DNA of 64,000 bases from Bradyrhizobium algeriense (GTDB taxonomy: Bacteria > Pseudomonadota > Alphaproteobacteria > Rhizobiales > Xanthobacteraceae): contig NZ_JAZHRV010000001.1 of assembly GCF_036924595.1 (NCBI RefSeq), forward strand, positions 1,550,001-1,614,000. The letters run 5' to 3'. The first letter of the stretch is position 1, and the number at the start of each line of letters is the position of its first letter. Under the pieces are notes generated by a model that did not search any database, was not told the origin of the DNA, and was given only the letters and a program-made list of their open reading frames with translations. The position numbers and the translations under genes were made by a program. This document shows positions 8,659 through 17,405 of the stretch, piece after piece.

Positions 8659-9732
8659 CTATTCGGCCGCTTCAGCCTGCTGGTCGATCGCAAGCGCGCC
8701 TTGCTTGATGAGTGGAATCAAGTCGCGGCCGATCGCTATCGTGTCGTGCGGGTTCTCAAAGCCGCGCAGCAGGAAGGAGTGAATGCCGAGCCGGTAATAT
8801 TCCAGCACCGCTGCCGCGATCTGCTCGGGCGTTCCGACCAGGCATGAGGTATTGCCGGGTGCGCCGGTGGCGCGCGCGATCCCCATCCACAGCCGCTCGT
8901 CATGCACGTCGCCGCGCGCGGCGTAGCCGAGCAGGCGTTCGGCGGAATGGTTGGTCGGCTGCGGCGCGGCGCCGGTCTTGCGCTCGACATCCGCCAGCAG
9001 GGCGTTGGCCTTGTCCCACGCCGCGCCTTCGGCTTCCGCCATGATCGGCCGCAGCGACATGTTGAAGCCGACGCTGCGCCCGAAGGCGGCGGCGCGCCTC
9101 CGGAAATCCTGCACCCGCTCCCGCGTCTCCTTGAGCGGCTCGCCGAAGATCGCGAACACGTCGCAATGCCGCGCGCCCATCTCCAGCGCGCCTTCCGATG
9201 AACCGCCGAAGAACAGCTGGGGGCAGGGCTGCTGAAACGGCTTGATGTCGGAATAGCCGCCCTCGACCCGGTAGAACTCGCCGTGGTGGTCGATCGGGCT
9301 GTCGCTGCTCCAGAGCTTCCGCATCACGTCCAGATACTCGCCGGCGCGGCGGTAACGGTCATTCTTGGGCAGGAAGTCGCCCTCGCTGGCCTGGTCCGCG
9401 TCGCTGGTGCCGGCGATGATATGCAGCGCCATCCGCCCTTGCGTGAGCTGGTCGAAGGTCGCGACCTGCCGCGCCGCCAGCGCCGGCGCCACCGAGCCCG
9501 GGCGGTGCGCGATCAGGAACTTGATCCGCTCGGTGTGGTCGGCGGCATAAAGCGCAATCGCAAAACCTTCGGCGGCGGACGCGTAATATCCAACGAGAAC
9601 AGAATCATAGTTCCACTGCTCGTGCAGACGGGTGAAGTCGATCACCCACTCCCGCGATATCTGTCCCTTGATCAGGTGAACCGCGACGCCTTCCTGCTGG
9701 GTGCCGATCATTCCGATGATTCTTGCGGGCAT
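8659..9732 (-). CDS. LLM-class flavin-dependent monooxygenase (SsuD-like)
   Basis: A 357-residue bacterial luciferase-like protein. Recognisable parts are the N-terminal strand MPARIIGMIGTQ, FLIAHRPGSVAPALAARQVATFDQLTQGRM in the barrel core, and FGGSSEGALEMGARHCDVF near the FMN site. Members use FMNH2 supplied by a separate reductase to oxidise sulfonates, sulfides, amines or similar compounds. No reductase gene is adjacent. ATG at 9732 is preceded by an AGGAAAC ribosome site, so an in-frame start at 9840 inside the next gene is rejected. Confidence 0.82.
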   Translation of the reverse strand: MPARIIGMIGTQQEGVAVHLIKGQISREWVIDFTRLHEQWNYDSVLVGYYASAAEGFAIALYAADHTERIKFLIAHRPGSVAPALAARQVATFDQLTQGRMALHIIAGTSDADQASEGDFLPKNDRYRRAGEYLDVMRKLWSSDSPIDHHGEFYRVEGGYSDIKPFQQPCPQLFFGGSSEGALEMGARHCDVFAIFGEPLKETRERVQDFRRRAAAFGRSVGFNMSLRPIMAEAEGAAWDKANALLADVERKTGAAPQPTNHSAERLLGYAARGDVHDERLWMGIARATGAPGNTSCLVGTPEQIAAAVLEYYRLGIHSFLLRGFENPHDTIAIGRDLIPLIKQGALAIDQQAEAAE

Positions 9733-9814
9733 GGGTGTTTCCTGAGGTCGCTTGATGTTTGACTGGAATGAAACGCACAACATCAAGGGAAAGCAAGCGT
9801 TTAGGGCCGTTCCG

Positions 9815-10630
9815 TTACGCGTCGTGCTCACGGCTGGCATCCGCTGCCGCCATCGCTTCGCTATGCCGGCGTGACAGGGCCGAGGTAATATTGCGCTCGG
9901 TCAGGTCCATCAGGCGATGCATCGCGCGCCGCGCGCCATCGGGATTGCGCGCCCATATCTCGTCGAGGATGGCGCGGTGATAGGGCAGGCTCTTGCGCGG
10001 CGCCCCCGGGTTCAGCGTCGAGAGGTCGAACGACATCCGAAGCGCCGCCTCTACCGTCGCGCCGAAGGCAACCAGAAAATCATTTCCGGTCGCCATCAGG
10101 ATGCCGCGGTGGAAGCGCAGATCAGGTTCGGAATAGGCGCGGCTGTCCATGCCGGCAGCGTCCATCTCGCGATAGGCCCGTTCGATGCGCGCGAGATCGG
10201 CATCCGAGCCGCGCTCGGCGCAGATCGCGCAGGCCTCCGGCTCGACGATGCGCCGCACCTGCGTGAGCTGCCGGGCGAATTCTTCGGTGGGGCGCAGCGC
10301 CCATGTCCACTCCAGAAGCTCCGCATCCAGCATGTTCCAGTTGATCCGCTCGCGGACATGCGTGCCGGCCTTCTGCCGTGCCGCGATCAAGCCTTTCGCC
10401 TTGAGGACGGACAGCGATTCCCGGATCGAGGTGCGGCTGACGCCAAATTGCGAGGCCAGCTCGATCTCGCGCGGCAGCGTCCAGCCCTCGTGCCATACGC
10501 CGGAAACGATGAGTTTTGCGATTTCGCGCGCGACGTGGGTGTTGGACTGGCGGAGTTCGGCGTCCCTGGGCAAATCGTGACCCTCAAGCCTTGAAATAAT
10601 ATTGTCTGCTTTATTGCGATGCGATGTCAA
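9815..10630 (-). CDS. FadR-subfamily GntR transcriptional regulator
   Basis: A 271-residue regulator with an N-terminal winged helix-turn-helix (about residues 30-95: HVAREIAKLIVSGVWHEGWTLPREIELASQFGVSRTSIRESL) and a C-terminal FCD ligand-binding domain (VRRIVEPEACAICAERG, DLRFHRGILMATGN). The gene diverges from the ABC importer genes with 96 bases between start codons, so it most likely controls the importer and the monooxygenase group. FCD domains typically bind carboxylic acids or sugar acids, in keeping with an acidic substrate for the importer; the effector itself is not known. Confidence 0.85.
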   Translation of the reverse strand: MTSHRNKADNIISRLEGHDLPRDAELRQSNTHVAREIAKLIVSGVWHEGWTLPREIELASQFGVSRTSIRESLSVLKAKGLIAARQKAGTHVRERINWNMLDAELLEWTWALRPTEEFARQLTQVRRIVEPEACAICAERGSDADLARIERAYREMDAAGMDSRAYSEPDLRFHRGILMATGNDFLVAFGATVEAALRMSFDLSTLNPGAPRKSLPYHRAILDEIWARNPDGARRAMHRLMDLTERNITSALSRRHSEAMAAADASREHDA

Positions 10631-10670
10631 TTGGTACCGTAAAAATAGCCAAATGGAGAGAAGCCTCCTT

Positions 10671-10699
10671 TTGACAGTTTATTTTATGTCGGTCATATT
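10671..10699 (+). promoter_or_regulatory. Sigma-70-like promoter for the ABC importer operon
   Basis: TTGACA (10671-10676) is a perfect -35 hexamer; CATATT (10694-10699) at 17 bases spacing is a weak -10. A GGGAGG ribosome site follows at about 10715 before the ATG at 10727. The region is shared with the divergent GntR gene, so repressor binding here would regulate both directions. Confidence 0.5.
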
Positions 10700-10726
10700 G
10701 TCGAAAAGCTCGTCAGGGAGGGCACC

Positions 10727-12091
10727 ATGACCAAGAAGAATTCGAGCGATAAATCCGCGGGCCTCAGCCGCCGAACGCTGCTTCGGGCCGGCGCCGCCAC
10801 CATCGGCGCGGCGGCATTCCCGATGCCGGTCATAGCGCAGACCAAACCCTTTGCCGGCGTCACGCTGCGCGGCGCGTCATTCCAGCACCGCTTCTTCACC
10901 CTGCTGCAGAGTTACATTCCCGAGTTCGAGGCGCAGACCGGCATGAAGGTCGATCTGCAGCTCTCGGCGTTTCCGGTCTACAACCAGCAGGCCAATCTCG
11001 AACTGTCGTCGGGCGGCTCGGCCTTCGACTTCGTCAACGTCACCTTCATTCTCGCCGCACGCTGGGTGGCGGCAGGCCTGCTCGCCAATCTCGATGAGTT
11101 CACCGGCGATCCCAATTTGACGCCGGCGGAGTGGAAGCCGAAGGATTTCGTCGAAGGCGCGCAGGTGCCTTACCGCGACGCCAAGGGCGCCACCTACGGC
11201 TATTCCTGGGAAGGCGGCGCCATGGTGATGGGCCTCTCCCGAATGGATTTGATGGAGAAGAAGGGGCTGAAGATTCCGAAGACCTTTGCCGAGTTGCAGG
11301 AGGTCTGCGCCGCGATCAACGGCACCGATGGGGTCACCGGCCTCGTCAGCTTCCAGCTTCACCACTGGTGCCTGCCGCCCTACATCCAGGGCTTTGGCGG
11401 CAACATCTTCCGCAATCCGCCCACCGACATCATGCCGGCGCTGAACTCGCCGGAAGCGGTTCAGGCGGTCGAGTTCTACGCGAACCTGTTGAAGAACTAC
11501 GCGCCAAAGGGCGTGCTGACATACACCGAAGATCAGGCGCGCCAGGCCCTGCTCACCGGCCGCTCCAACATCTTCATCCATTCCAGCGCATGGATCACGC
11601 CGATCCTGATGTCCGGCGATAGCAAGGTGAAAGACACCTCGCGCGTCGTGCGGATGCCGGCCGGGCCAGTGCGGGATTTCCCGGCTGCGAACAGCCAAGG
11701 GCTCGGCATTCCCAAGAACGCCAAGAACAAGAAGGCGGCCTGGGAATTCATCAAATGGGCGCTCAGCCCGGAAATCTCGATGCGGCTCGTCAAGGAGCAC
11801 GGCCATTCCTCGGTCTGCCGCAGATCCGTGATCGAGAGCGAGGAATATCGCAAGCTCAACACGGTGAATGGCCAGGACCTCGGCGCGCTCTATCTCGAGG
11901 TGCTGGGACTGCCGGCCAAGGGCGAGAACTACATGGCCTATCGCACCGTGAAGGAATTCCCGATCGTCGGCGATGTCCTTAACAAGGCCTTCGAACAGGT
12001 GGCGACCGGGCAGCTGCCGGCCCAGGCTGCGATGAACGCCGCGCAGGAGCAGGCGATTGCCAATATGCGCCGGGCCGGGACTGCGCTTTGA
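10727..12091 (+). CDS. ABC importer extracellular solute-binding protein (family 1, Tat-exported)
   Basis: A 454-residue periplasmic binding protein. The N-terminus holds a twin-arginine signal (SRRTLLRAGAATIGAAAF), with likely cleavage after PVIA near residue 37. The mature part has the family-1 layout: VKVDLQ-type start (MKVDLQLSAFPVY), a central QALLTGRSNIFIHSSAW segment, and a C-terminal KNKKAAWEFIKWALSPEIS motif. These proteins deliver sugars, polyols or related compounds to the permeases encoded next. Substrate unknown. Tat export suggests folding before secretion. Confidence 0.88.
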   Translation: MTKKNSSDKSAGLSRRTLLRAGAATIGAAAFPMPVIAQTKPFAGVTLRGASFQHRFFTLLQSYIPEFEAQTGMKVDLQLSAFPVYNQQANLELSSGGSAFDFVNVTFILAARWVAAGLLANLDEFTGDPNLTPAEWKPKDFVEGAQVPYRDAKGATYGYSWEGGAMVMGLSRMDLMEKKGLKIPKTFAELQEVCAAINGTDGVTGLVSFQLHHWCLPPYIQGFGGNIFRNPPTDIMPALNSPEAVQAVEFYANLLKNYAPKGVLTYTEDQARQALLTGRSNIFIHSSAWITPILMSGDSKVKDTSRVVRMPAGPVRDFPAANSQGLGIPKNAKNKKAAWEFIKWALSPEISMRLVKEHGHSSVCRRSVIESEEYRKLNTVNGQDLGALYLEVLGLPAKGENYMAYRTVKEFPIVGDVLNKAFEQVATGQLPAQAAMNAAQEQAIANMRRAGTAL

Positions 12092-12987
12092 GCGGAAAAG
12101 GACTGGTCGATGCCGAGCGCCGCCGCTTCAACGCTATCGCGCTGGCGCCGAGCCTGATCGTGCTGTTCATGATCGCGGGCCTGCCCGCGATCTATCTGGT
12201 CGTGACCAGCCTGACGCCATTCCAGTTGGTCAATCCCGGCTCGTCGACCGATTTCAGTTCGCCGTTGCGCAACTATCGCTTGCTGCCTGATGATCCGCGT
12301 TTCGTCAATTCGCTGTGGGTGCAGGCAAAACTGTCGTTCTGGGGCGTGCTGTTCCAGGTCCTGCTCGGCATGCTGCTGGCGCTGTTGCTGCACACGCAGT
12401 CGCGCGTCGTGGAATTCGCCCGCACCTTCTTCCTGATCCCGATGGTGCTGCCGCCGATCGTGGTGGCGATCATCTGGAAGCTGATCTATACGCCCGACAT
12501 CAGCCCGCTCTACTACGTCGCCGGCTTGCTCAACATCGCGATGCCGTCGCTGACCTCCAGCGTCGATTTTGCCTTGACCGCGATCATCATCGCCGACACC
12601 TGGGAATGGCTTCCGTTCACGTTCCTGATGGTGCTGGCCGCGTTGCAGACCATTCCGGACGAATTTTCCGAAGCGGCGCTGGTCGATGGCGCCAACCGGC
12701 TGCAGGTATTCTTCTACATCACGCTGCCCTTCATCACGCCGATCCTGGTGATCTCGGGCATGTTTCGCCTGATCGACAGCGTGAAAGCCTTCCCGCTGGT
12801 ATTCCTGCTGACCGGCGGCGGGCCGGGCAGCGTCACCGAGGTGACGAACTATTACGCTTACCTGCTGGCGTTCGATTTCAACGAGATCGGCTATTCCAGC
12901 GCAGTCACAATTGTGATGCTGCTGCTCGTCGTCGCCGTCAGCCTCGGCGTGGTGTGGATGGGCCGCCGTCGGGAGGCCATGGCATGA
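12088..12987 (+). CDS. ABC importer permease (MalF/UgpA type)
   Basis: A 299-residue inner-membrane permease with about six helices and the EAA loop that contacts the ATPase (EFSEAALVDGANRLQVFFYI). It starts at a TTG that overlaps the binding-protein stop (TTGA), which implies translational coupling; the next in-frame ATG would remove the first transmembrane helix. Partner of the following permease. Confidence 0.88.
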   Translation: MSGKGLVDAERRRFNAIALAPSLIVLFMIAGLPAIYLVVTSLTPFQLVNPGSSTDFSSPLRNYRLLPDDPRFVNSLWVQAKLSFWGVLFQVLLGMLLALLLHTQSRVVEFARTFFLIPMVLPPIVVAIIWKLIYTPDISPLYYVAGLLNIAMPSLTSSVDFALTAIIIADTWEWLPFTFLMVLAALQTIPDEFSEAALVDGANRLQVFFYITLPFITPILVISGMFRLIDSVKAFPLVFLLTGGGPGSVTEVTNYYAYLLAFDFNEIGYSSAVTIVMLLLVVAVSLGVVWMGRRREAMA

Positions 12988-13823
12988 GTGACGGCATCAG
13001 CGGGCCGATCCGCCGTTCGGCCAGCGTTCGCCGGCTCGTCGCGATCGGCGTGACGCTGATCGTGCTGCTGTCGCCGTTCCTCTGGCTGCTGCAGATGAGT
13101 TTCAAGTCCAACGACCTGATCCTGCAGTTTCCACCGCCTTTGATCTTCACGCCGACGCTGCAGAACTACGCCTCGCTCTGGCAGGGCGCGTTTCCGGTCT
13201 CCTTCGTCAACAGCCTGATGAGCGCCTCGTTCTCCACCGCGCTGGCGCTCGTTCTCGGGGTGCCCGCGGCCTACGCGCTGTCGCGATGGGCGGGGCGAGG
13301 CAAGCACGCGGTGAGCTTTGCCATTCTGGTGACGCGGATGGCGCCACCGATCGCGTTCACGATTCCGTTCTTCCTGTTCTACCGCTGGATCGGGCTGCTC
13401 GACACCGTCACCGGGCTGGTGCTGGTCTACACCAGCTTCAACCTGCCGCTGGTGATCTGGATGATGCAGCCGTTCTTCGAGACGGTGCCGCCATCGCTGG
13501 AAGAGGCGGCGTTGGTCGATGGCGCATCGACCCGTGTCGTCTTCCTCCAGATCGTGCTGCCGATGGTCACGCCCGGCATCGCCGCGACCGCGATCCTGTG
13601 CTTTCTCTACGCCTGGAACGACTTCTTCTTCGCGCTGATCCTGACGCGGACCAATGCGCGCACCGCGCCGGTTGCCGTGGTCAACTTCATGAACTACGAA
13701 GGCTGGGAATGGGGCAAGATCGCCGCCGGCGGATCGCTTGTCATGGCGCCGGTGCTGATCTTCTCGCTCGCGGTGCGCCGCTATCTGGTGAGCGGGCTGA
13801 CGGCCGGCGCCGTAAAGGGGTAG
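12984..13823 (+). CDS. ABC importer permease (MalG/UgpE type)
   Basis: A 279-residue permease with an N-terminal helix (VRRLVAIGVTLIVLLSPFLW), several further helices and the EAA loop SLEEAALVDGASTRVVFLQI. ATG at 12984 overlaps the previous stop by four bases (ATGA). No ATP-binding subunit follows: the next gene, five bases on, is a dehydrogenase-like enzyme. The transporter therefore needs an ATPase encoded elsewhere, as occurs for some sugar importers that share MsmK-like ATPases. Confidence 0.88.
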   Translation: MSDGISGPIRRSASVRRLVAIGVTLIVLLSPFLWLLQMSFKSNDLILQFPPPLIFTPTLQNYASLWQGAFPVSFVNSLMSASFSTALALVLGVPAAYALSRWAGRGKHAVSFAILVTRMAPPIAFTIPFFLFYRWIGLLDTVTGLVLVYTSFNLPLVIWMMQPFFETVPPSLEEAALVDGASTRVVFLQIVLPMVTPGIAATAILCFLYAWNDFFFALILTRTNARTAPVAVVNFMNYEGWEWGKIAAGGSLVMAPVLIFSLAVRRYLVSGLTAGAVKG

Positions 13824-13827
13824 AGCG

Positions 13828-14619
13828 ATGCAGCTTCCGACGGGCGCTTCGCGGTTCGTCTTTATCTTTGCCCATCCGGCCGGGCATGTCGGCGCGCCCC
13901 GCCACTACACGCCTTACTTCCATGGCAACGGGCTCGACTGGCACATGGTGCCGCTCGATATCGCGCCGGAGCATCTGACGGAGACGATCCGCACGCTGGC
14001 GAAATCGCCAAGCGTCGCCGGCTTCAACCTCACCATGCCGCACAAGCCCGCCGCATTCGAACTGTGCGATGCGGTCGGGCCGGCCGCCCGGTTCGAGGGC
14101 GTGGTCAACACTATCAGGATCGAGGCCGGCGGACGCCTGGTGGGCGAGTCCTTCGATGGCGGCGGATTCCTCAATGCTGCACGCGAGGAGCGGGTGTTCG
14201 ATCCCGACCGCCGCTGCGTCGTGATCGGAGCCGGCGGTGCGGGCCGGGCGATCTGCCACGCGCTGGCCGCTGCCGGTGCGCGGCGGCTGCGAATCCTGAA
14301 CGAAACGCCGGGGCCGGTTGAAACGCTGGCCGCGAAACTCCGCAGCCGTTTCGCCGATCTTGAGATCAGCTTGGATGAAAAGTTCGATGACGCCAGCCTG
14401 GTGGTCAACGCTACCTCGCTCGGGCTTCGCGAGACGGACACCCTACCGATGGATCCGGGGCGCTTGCCCGTTGATTGCGCCGTGTTCGACATCATCGCCG
14501 CTCGCCGGACTGAGTTCATGCAGGCCTGCGCCGCGCGTGGCTTGAAGGTGGTCGATGGCGTGGCGATGATCAAACACCAACTGCCCCTGCAGACCGCATT
14601 CTGGCGCGGCGACGCGTGA
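13828..14619 (+). CDS. Atypical shikimate dehydrogenase (AroE) family protein
   Basis: A 263-residue AroE-like protein in the importer operon. The catalytic lysine (NLTMPHK, K73), N94 (VVNT) and D110 (GESFDGGG) of the family are kept, and the nucleotide loop GAGGAGR lies at 134-140. The N-terminal shikimate-carboxylate site, normally HSxSP, reads HVGAP (residues 20-24), so both serines are lost. This argues for a different substrate from shikimate, perhaps a related hydroxy acid brought in by the importer. It is unlikely to be the housekeeping AroE. Confidence 0.82.
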   Translation: MQLPTGASRFVFIFAHPAGHVGAPRHYTPYFHGNGLDWHMVPLDIAPEHLTETIRTLAKSPSVAGFNLTMPHKPAAFELCDAVGPAARFEGVVNTIRIEAGGRLVGESFDGGGFLNAAREERVFDPDRRCVVIGAGGAGRAICHALAAAGARRLRILNETPGPVETLAAKLRSRFADLEISLDEKFDDASLVVNATSLGLRETDTLPMDPGRLPVDCAVFDIIAARRTEFMQACAARGLKVVDGVAMIKHQLPLQTAFWRGDA

Positions 14620-14632
14620 ACACGAGTTGCGC

Positions 14633-14648
14633 GGGAACCCGCGTTCCC
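14633..14648. terminator. Hairpin after the importer/AroE-like operon
   Basis: GGGAAC-CCGC-GTTCCC makes a six-base-pair stem with a four-base loop 13 bases after the stop codon. There is no T-run, so it may act as an RNA 3' end or a factor-dependent terminator rather than a classical intrinsic one. Confidence 0.35.
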
Positions 14649-14758
14649 AACCGAATTCGGAAATGCGCTCAGTGAATTGCTGCACTGCGTTGGGCAGAGG
14701 ACCCATGCCCGGAAGCCTGCGTTAGCGGCAGAACGTGTGCTACGCAGCGGGAATTTGC

Positions 14759-15898
14759 ATGGACGATATTTTGTCATGGTTCGAACAGATGTTTGGCTTT
14801 GTGCCGCGATGGCTGGTGGGTCTCTGCCTTGTCGTTGGCGCCATCGTCGTGGCGCTGTTCGTGCATGGTATCGCGGCGCGCATCATCAAGCGGGCGGTCG
14901 GGACGCGCTGGCCGGCCGTGACGTTGCTGCTGCAAAGGGTCGCCGGCCCGGCCCGGCTGGCGCTCTGTCTCGTGGCCGTGGCGCTGGTGCTGCCGCTGGC
15001 GCCGTTGAACGACGTGCTTCGTGAACAGCTTAGGCATTTTTTCATCGTCGCCGTCATCGCGCTGATCGGATGGATCACGGTTCGCGCGGTGGACATGGGT
15101 GCTGCGCGCTATCTGCAGCGCTTTCGCCTCGATACCGACGAGAATTTTCTCGCCCGCAAGCACGTCACCCAGGTGCGTGTCTTCAAGCGCGTGATCGATA
15201 CGTTGATCGTCATCATTGCGGTCTCGACGGCGCTGATGACCTTCGAATCGGTCAAGCAATATGGCGTCAGCCTGTTCGCCTCCGCCGGCGCCGCCGGCCT
15301 GATCCTCGGCCTTGCCGCCCGCCCGCTGCTCTCAAACCTGATCGCCGGTGTCCAGATCGCGATCACCCAGCCGATCCGGATCGAGGACGCCGTCATCATC
15401 GAGAATGAATGGGGCTGGGTCGAGGACATCGCCTCGACCTATGTCGTGATCCGGCTGTGGGACTGGCGGAGGATGGTCGTGCCGCTGTCCTATTTCATCG
15501 AGCGGCCGTTCCAGAACTGGACCCGCGACACCCAGTCGCTGATCGGTGCCATCGCCTTTCATGTCGATTACTGCACCGATGTCTCGCGGATCAGGCAGCG
15601 GTTAGAGGAGGCCGTGCGCGAGTCCAGACTGTGGGATGGGGCGGTGGTCAATCTCCAGGTGATCGAGGCCAGCCCGCGGGCGATCGAGCTTCGGGCGCTG
15701 GTCAGCGCCAGATCCGCGCCGCAATCCTGGGATCTCCGCTGCGAGATCAGGGAAAAACTGCTCGCTTTCATTCGCCAAGAGATGCCGGAAGCGTTCCCGC
15801 GCGAACGCGCGATGGTATCGCCCCCGATCGACTTCGGCGGCGCTTTCAAGCATGGCGATGGGCCGCCCCGGCCGGTCCCGGCGCGGGCCCATAGCTGA
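14759..15898 (+). CDS. MscS-family mechanosensitive ion channel
   Basis: A 379-residue membrane protein starting MDDILSWFEQMFGF. It has several N-terminal helices, then the MscS pore helix (LFASAGAAGLILGLAARPLLSNLIAGVQIAI) and the beta domain (PIRIEDAVIIENEWGWVEDI ... VVPLSYFIERPFQNW). ATG at 14759 was taken over one eight codons upstream. It would release solutes under osmotic shock. It stands between the importer operon and the urate genes with its own leader, and no direct link to urate is visible. Confidence 0.88.
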   Translation: MDDILSWFEQMFGFVPRWLVGLCLVVGAIVVALFVHGIAARIIKRAVGTRWPAVTLLLQRVAGPARLALCLVAVALVLPLAPLNDVLREQLRHFFIVAVIALIGWITVRAVDMGAARYLQRFRLDTDENFLARKHVTQVRVFKRVIDTLIVIIAVSTALMTFESVKQYGVSLFASAGAAGLILGLAARPLLSNLIAGVQIAITQPIRIEDAVIIENEWGWVEDIASTYVVIRLWDWRRMVVPLSYFIERPFQNWTRDTQSLIGAIAFHVDYCTDVSRIRQRLEEAVRESRLWDGAVVNLQVIEASPRAIELRALVSARSAPQSWDLRCEIREKLLAFIRQEMPEAFPRERAMVSPPIDFGGAFKHGDGPPRPVPARAHS

Positions 15899-15954
15899 TG
15901 CCCGCGGGGACAGATTCCTGTTCCAAACGCTCCGCGTTGAAACCTCCCACGGGC

Positions 15955-15970
15955 TGGAATGGCCCTTGCT
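15955..15970 (+). promoter_or_regulatory. Sigma-54-like -24/-12 promoter for the DUF3830-puuE-uraD/H operon
   Basis: TGGAATG-GCCC-TTGCT keeps the invariant GG at -24 and GC at -12 with the correct 10-base spacing; it differs from the consensus TGGCACG-N4-TTGCW at two positions. Initiation would be near 15981, 59 bases before the DUF3830 start. Two better matches flank the urate permease/oxidase pair, which supports this weaker one. Confidence 0.45.
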
Positions 15971-16039
15971 TCCGCTGGTTCCGGCTGTAATGGATACGGC
16001 TGAACCTGCGTCCTTACCTATATCCAGAAGAAGAGATCG

Positions 16040-16453
16040 ATGAGCCAATTGATTGTCCGTGCCGGTGAATTCACCTTCGAGGCCCGTTTCGAGGAGCAAC
16101 TGGCGCCCAAGACGGTGGCCGCCTTCCGCAAGGCGATGCCGTTCGAGAGCCAGGCGATCCACGTCCGCTGGAGCGGTGAGGGTGTCTGGATGCCGCTCGG
16201 CAATCTCGATTTCGGGGTCTCCTACGAGAACCACACCAGCTATCCCGCGCCCGGCCAGATCATCCTTTATCCCGGCGGCATCAGCGAGACCGAGATCCTG
16301 CTTGCCTATGGCGGCGTGCACTTTGCGAGCAAGATGGGCCAGCTCGCCGGCAACCATTTCATCACCCTGACCTCGGGGCTGGAGAACCTGACCGCGTTCG
16401 GCAAGACCGTGCTGTGGAAGGGCGCGCAAAAGATCCGCTTCGAGGAAGTGTGA
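16040..16453 (+). CDS. DUF3830 family protein in the urate operon
   Basis: A 137-residue soluble, mostly beta-strand protein matching DUF3830, a family predicted to have a cyclophilin-like fold. Characteristic stretches include FEARFEEQLAPKTVAAFRKAMPF, GNLDFGVSYENHTSYPAPGQIILYPGG and HFASKMGQLAGNHF. It is the first gene of the operon, two bases from the allantoinase, so a role in urate or allantoin use is inferred. No catalytic residues are known. It could be a hydrolase acting on a ring intermediate or an accessory protein. Confidence 0.75.
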   Translation: MSQLIVRAGEFTFEARFEEQLAPKTVAAFRKAMPFESQAIHVRWSGEGVWMPLGNLDFGVSYENHTSYPAPGQIILYPGGISETEILLAYGGVHFASKMGQLAGNHFITLTSGLENLTAFGKTVLWKGAQKIRFEEV

Positions 16454-16455
16454 GC

Positions 16456-17394
16456 ATGGCCGCGCCCGCCTATCCGCGCGACTTCCGCGGCTACGGGCGC
16501 AACCCGCCCGATCCCCGATGGCCCGGCAATGCGCGGGTCGCGGTGCAGTTCGTGGTGAATTTCGAGGAAGGCGGCGAGAACAATGTTCTCGACGGCGATC
16601 GCGCCTCGGAAGCCTTCCTGTCCGACGTGCTGGGCGCGCAGCCCTGGCCCGGCCAGCGCCACGCCAATATCGAATCGATGTTCGAATATGGTTCGCGCGC
16701 CGGCTTCTGGCGGCTGTGGCGGATGTTCACCGAACGCAATTTGCCGGTGACCGTGTTCGGCGTCGCGATGGCCTTGAAGCGAAATCCGGATGTGGTCGCC
16801 GCCATGAAGGAAGCTGGCTGGGACATCGCCAGCCACAGCCTGAAATGGATCGAGCACAAGGACATGTCGGAGTCCGAGGAGCGCGTCGAGATCGCGGCGG
16901 CGATCCGTATCCACACCGAGGCGACCGGCGCACCCCCGCTCGGCTGGTACACCGGGCGCTCTTCGATCAATACGCTCAGGCTTCTGATGGAAACCGGCGG
17001 ATTACTTTATCTCTGCGACTCCTATGCCGACGACCTGCCATACTGGATCAGGGCGCGCGGGTCGAAGCCGCATCTGGTCATTCCCTACACGCTCGACGCC
17101 AACGACATGCGTTTTGTGAACGCGCAGGGCTTTGGCGGCGGTGACGAATTCTTCAACTATCTCAAGGACAGCTTTGACGTCCTTTACAGGGAAGGCGAAA
17201 CCGCGCCGAAGATGATGTCGATCGGCCTGCATTGCCGGGTCGTCGGCCGTCCCGGCCGCGCGGCGGCGCTGATGCGGTTTCTCGACTACATCGGACAGCA
17301 CGAGCGGGTCTGGGTGCCGACGCGGCTTGAGATCGCGCAGCACTGGCACGCCAATCTGGTGCATCTTGCCGACGATGCTTTCGACATTGGATAG
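16456..17394 (+). CDS. puuE: Allantoinase, PuuE (polysaccharide-deacetylase-like) type
   Basis: A 312-residue protein of the NodB/polysaccharide-deacetylase fold, as in the PuuE allantoinases. Recognisable are YPRDFRGYGRNPPDPRWPG at the N-terminus, FVVNFEEGGE, FGVAMALKRNPDV, and IASHSLKWIEH with the histidine expected near the metal or active site. ATG at 16456, directly after the DUF3830 stop, fits the family start; an in-frame start at 16414 lies inside DUF3830. It hydrolyses allantoin to allantoate. Its neighbours supply the preceding and following steps. Confidence 0.88.
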   Translation: MAAPAYPRDFRGYGRNPPDPRWPGNARVAVQFVVNFEEGGENNVLDGDRASEAFLSDVLGAQPWPGQRHANIESMFEYGSRAGFWRLWRMFTERNLPVTVFGVAMALKRNPDVVAAMKEAGWDIASHSLKWIEHKDMSESEERVEIAAAIRIHTEATGAPPLGWYTGRSSINTLRLLMETGGLLYLCDSYADDLPYWIRARGSKPHLVIPYTLDANDMRFVNAQGFGGGDEFFNYLKDSFDVLYREGETAPKMMSIGLHCRVVGRPGRAAALMRFLDYIGQHERVWVPTRLEIAQHWHANLVHLADDAFDIG

Positions 17395-17405
17395 GTGCGA
17401 AAGCG

